Shown: positions 6,074 through 7,101 of the stretch, piece after piece
How the letters are laid out: every line of letters begins with the position of its first letter
How positions within the stretch are numbered: position 1 is the stretch's first letter
Assembly: GCA_017467745.1 (NCBI GenBank)
Contig: JAFUKV010000070.1
Location: forward strand, 1 to 7,101
Source: Bacteroidaceae bacterium
Lineage (GTDB): Bacteria > Bacteroidota > Bacteroidia > Bacteroidales > CHK158-818
Length of the DNA stretch: 7,101 bases
Direction of reading: 5' to 3'
Translations under genes and position numbers: made by a program
Notes under the pieces: generated by a model
Told to the model about the DNA's origin: nothing
Seen by the model: the letters and a program-made list of their open reading frames with translations, nothing else
The model's database searches: none

Positions 6074-7101
6074 TTATTCATTCATTTTTAAAGATTTCAC
6101 AGGATTCTCATTTGCCGTATGCCAACATTGCAACGAAACCGTAGTCGAAACAACAACCAGCAAAATAAAAAATGCGACGGCAAATACCCACCAATATACG
6201 GGAATACGATACACATACGCTTCGAGCCACCGCTGAACAAAATACCATGCAACGGGAACCGATATGACAAAACATATTAACATAATACGAATATACGTTT
6301 TATTGAAAAGCGCAACCACCGACAATGCCGTAGCTCCGTTTATTTTACGAATACCGATTTCCTTGCGACGACTCTGCAACTCGAACATAATCAATCCGAA
6401 CACTCCCATCACAGCAATAAACATGCTTAATCCGCAGAAAAGCGAGAAAAGAATCATTCTATTTATATCTTCTTCATACAAATCTTCCGCTACATCTTCG
6501 AGCATAAGAACGGGTATTTCTTTTTCCGGAAGCTCAAACGGCTCAACAACCTTTTTGCAATATGCAATAGCGTCTTTTTCCTTTACTCCGGGTTTCAACT
6601 TCATATACATGTTGAATCTCCTATCCATTCCCGCCTCATCTCCTACTAATAGCGTCAGCGGCGTATCGCTCGATTTATAAAAAGAAAAGATTTTTATATC
6701 CGGAATAAATCCTATTATCTCGTAACCGTTCCACCAATCGCCGAGTTTAAATTCATACTTCCGTCGAGCAGACTCATTCACCAACATCTTTCCCGAAACC
6801 TCATCTGGGTTAAATGCCCTGCCTTCAGTAATCTCAATACCTAATCCGGGAATTATATCCGGCGTTACCTCTATAACCGCCAAAAACTTACCCTCTCTAC
6901 CCCAACCTTGGTAACCGCTTGCATTTAACAAAAGATTATCGGTAGAAAATACATACTCAGCTCCGGCATAATTTTTCAGACCATTTTCAATACTCGGATA
7001 TAGCTCGCCGCCTCTTTCAGTATATCCGGGTCTTACAACAACCACCCGGTCTTTATCGAATCCTAACGGAGCGGAAAGCATATAACGATTCTGCAAATAA
7101 A
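6074..7101 (-). CDS. FtsX-like/MacB-type ABC permease (partial, N-terminus outside window)
   Basis: This is the C-terminal portion, about 342 residues, of an inner-membrane permease; the frame is open through the right edge of the window. The codon at 7096-7094 is TTG (Leu) inside the reading frame and is not a credible start. Counting from that Leu as 1, residues up to about 210 form the tail of a periplasmic MacB-like domain. Three membrane segments follow at about 214-237, 269-286 and 300-320. Between the first two lies a charged cytoplasmic motif R-R-K-E-I-G-I-R-K-I-N-G-A, the FtsX-family coupling signature. The protein ends N-P-V-K-S-L-K-M-N-E, a typical Bacteroidales FtsX-permease tail. 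Full-length relatives in Bacteroidales are roughly 750-800 aa with a first membrane helix, periplasmic domain and often a duplicated core. It pairs with the ATPase encoded 20 nt downstream. The substrate is unknown. Confidence 0.9.
   Translation of the reverse strand, partial: YLQNRYMLSAPLGFDKDRVVVVRPGYTERGGELYPSIENGLKNYAGAEYVFSTDNLLLNASGYQGWGREGKFLAVIEVTPDIIPGLGIEITEGRAFNPDEVSGKMLVNESARRKYEFKLGDWWNGYEIIGFIPDIKIFSFYKSSDTPLTLLVGDEAGMDRRFNMYMKLKPGVKEKDAIAYCKKVVEPFELPEKEIPVLMLEDVAEDLYEEDINRMILFSLFCGLSMFIAVMGVFGLIMFELQSRRKEIGIRKINGATALSVVALFNKTYIRIMLICFVISVPVAWYFVQRWLEAYVYRIPVYWWVFAVAFFILLVVVSTTVSLQCWHTANENPVKSLKMNE

Noticed and set aside
6042..6680. Plus-strand frames of 64 and 138 aa opposite the permease
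   Set aside because: They are antisense to a well-supported permease coding frame and have low-complexity composition.
7094..7096. TTG as start codon of the permease
   Set aside because: The frame stays open to the window edge and family members are about twice this length, so the real start lies outside.

Overview
The window looks like a chromosomal stretch from a low-GC member of Bacteroidota, most likely Bacteroidales. Three things support this. Two upstream regions carry the Bacteroidota-type promoter (TTTG, 20 nt, then TAnnTTTG). The genes lack Shine-Dalgarno sequences. The proteins (a 154-aa Ndk, a RecG tail ending in VNW/INW-x-x-IS style, and an FtsX-like permease ending in NPVKSLK) match Bacteroidales homologues as I remember them. 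The genus cannot be fixed from the sequence alone. No mobile element, CRISPR array, rRNA or tRNA gene is visible.

Layout: (1) 1-146, the 3' end of recG, cut by the window edge. (2) 147-349, an intergenic region with several short inverted repeats and a well-formed promoter for ndk. (3) 350-1741, ndk followed 6 nt later by a secreted M23 (LytM-type) peptidase with a C-terminal LysM domain; these two are probably co-transcribed. (4) 1742-2013, a leader region with its own promoter at 1789-1820, a folded stretch, and a strong intrinsic terminator hairpin (1955-1986) ending only 27 nt before the carB start. (5) 2014-5232, carB, the large subunit of carbamoyl phosphate synthetase. (6) 5244-5291, a perfect 23-bp inverted repeat acting as a two-way terminator between convergent genes. 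(7) 5370-7101, minus strand, a MacB/FtsX-type ABC exporter operon: the permease (5' end beyond the window) followed by its ATPase.

How the genes relate: ndk and carB both serve nucleotide metabolism (NTP balancing, and carbamoyl phosphate for pyrimidines and arginine), but carB has its own promoter and no carA beside it. The M23/LysM protein and the ABC exporter act at the cell envelope and are not obviously linked to the other genes.

The most interesting region is the carB leader plus carB itself. The leader has the shape of a transcription attenuator, with tiny overlapping reading frames, the last of which places two tandem Arg codons in the 5' arm of the terminator. The CarB protein resembles eukaryotic CPS1/CAD enzymes more than E. 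coli CarB, and its C-terminal regulatory domain keeps several residues of the CPS1 N-acetylglutamate site. Both points are testable hypotheses, not established facts.
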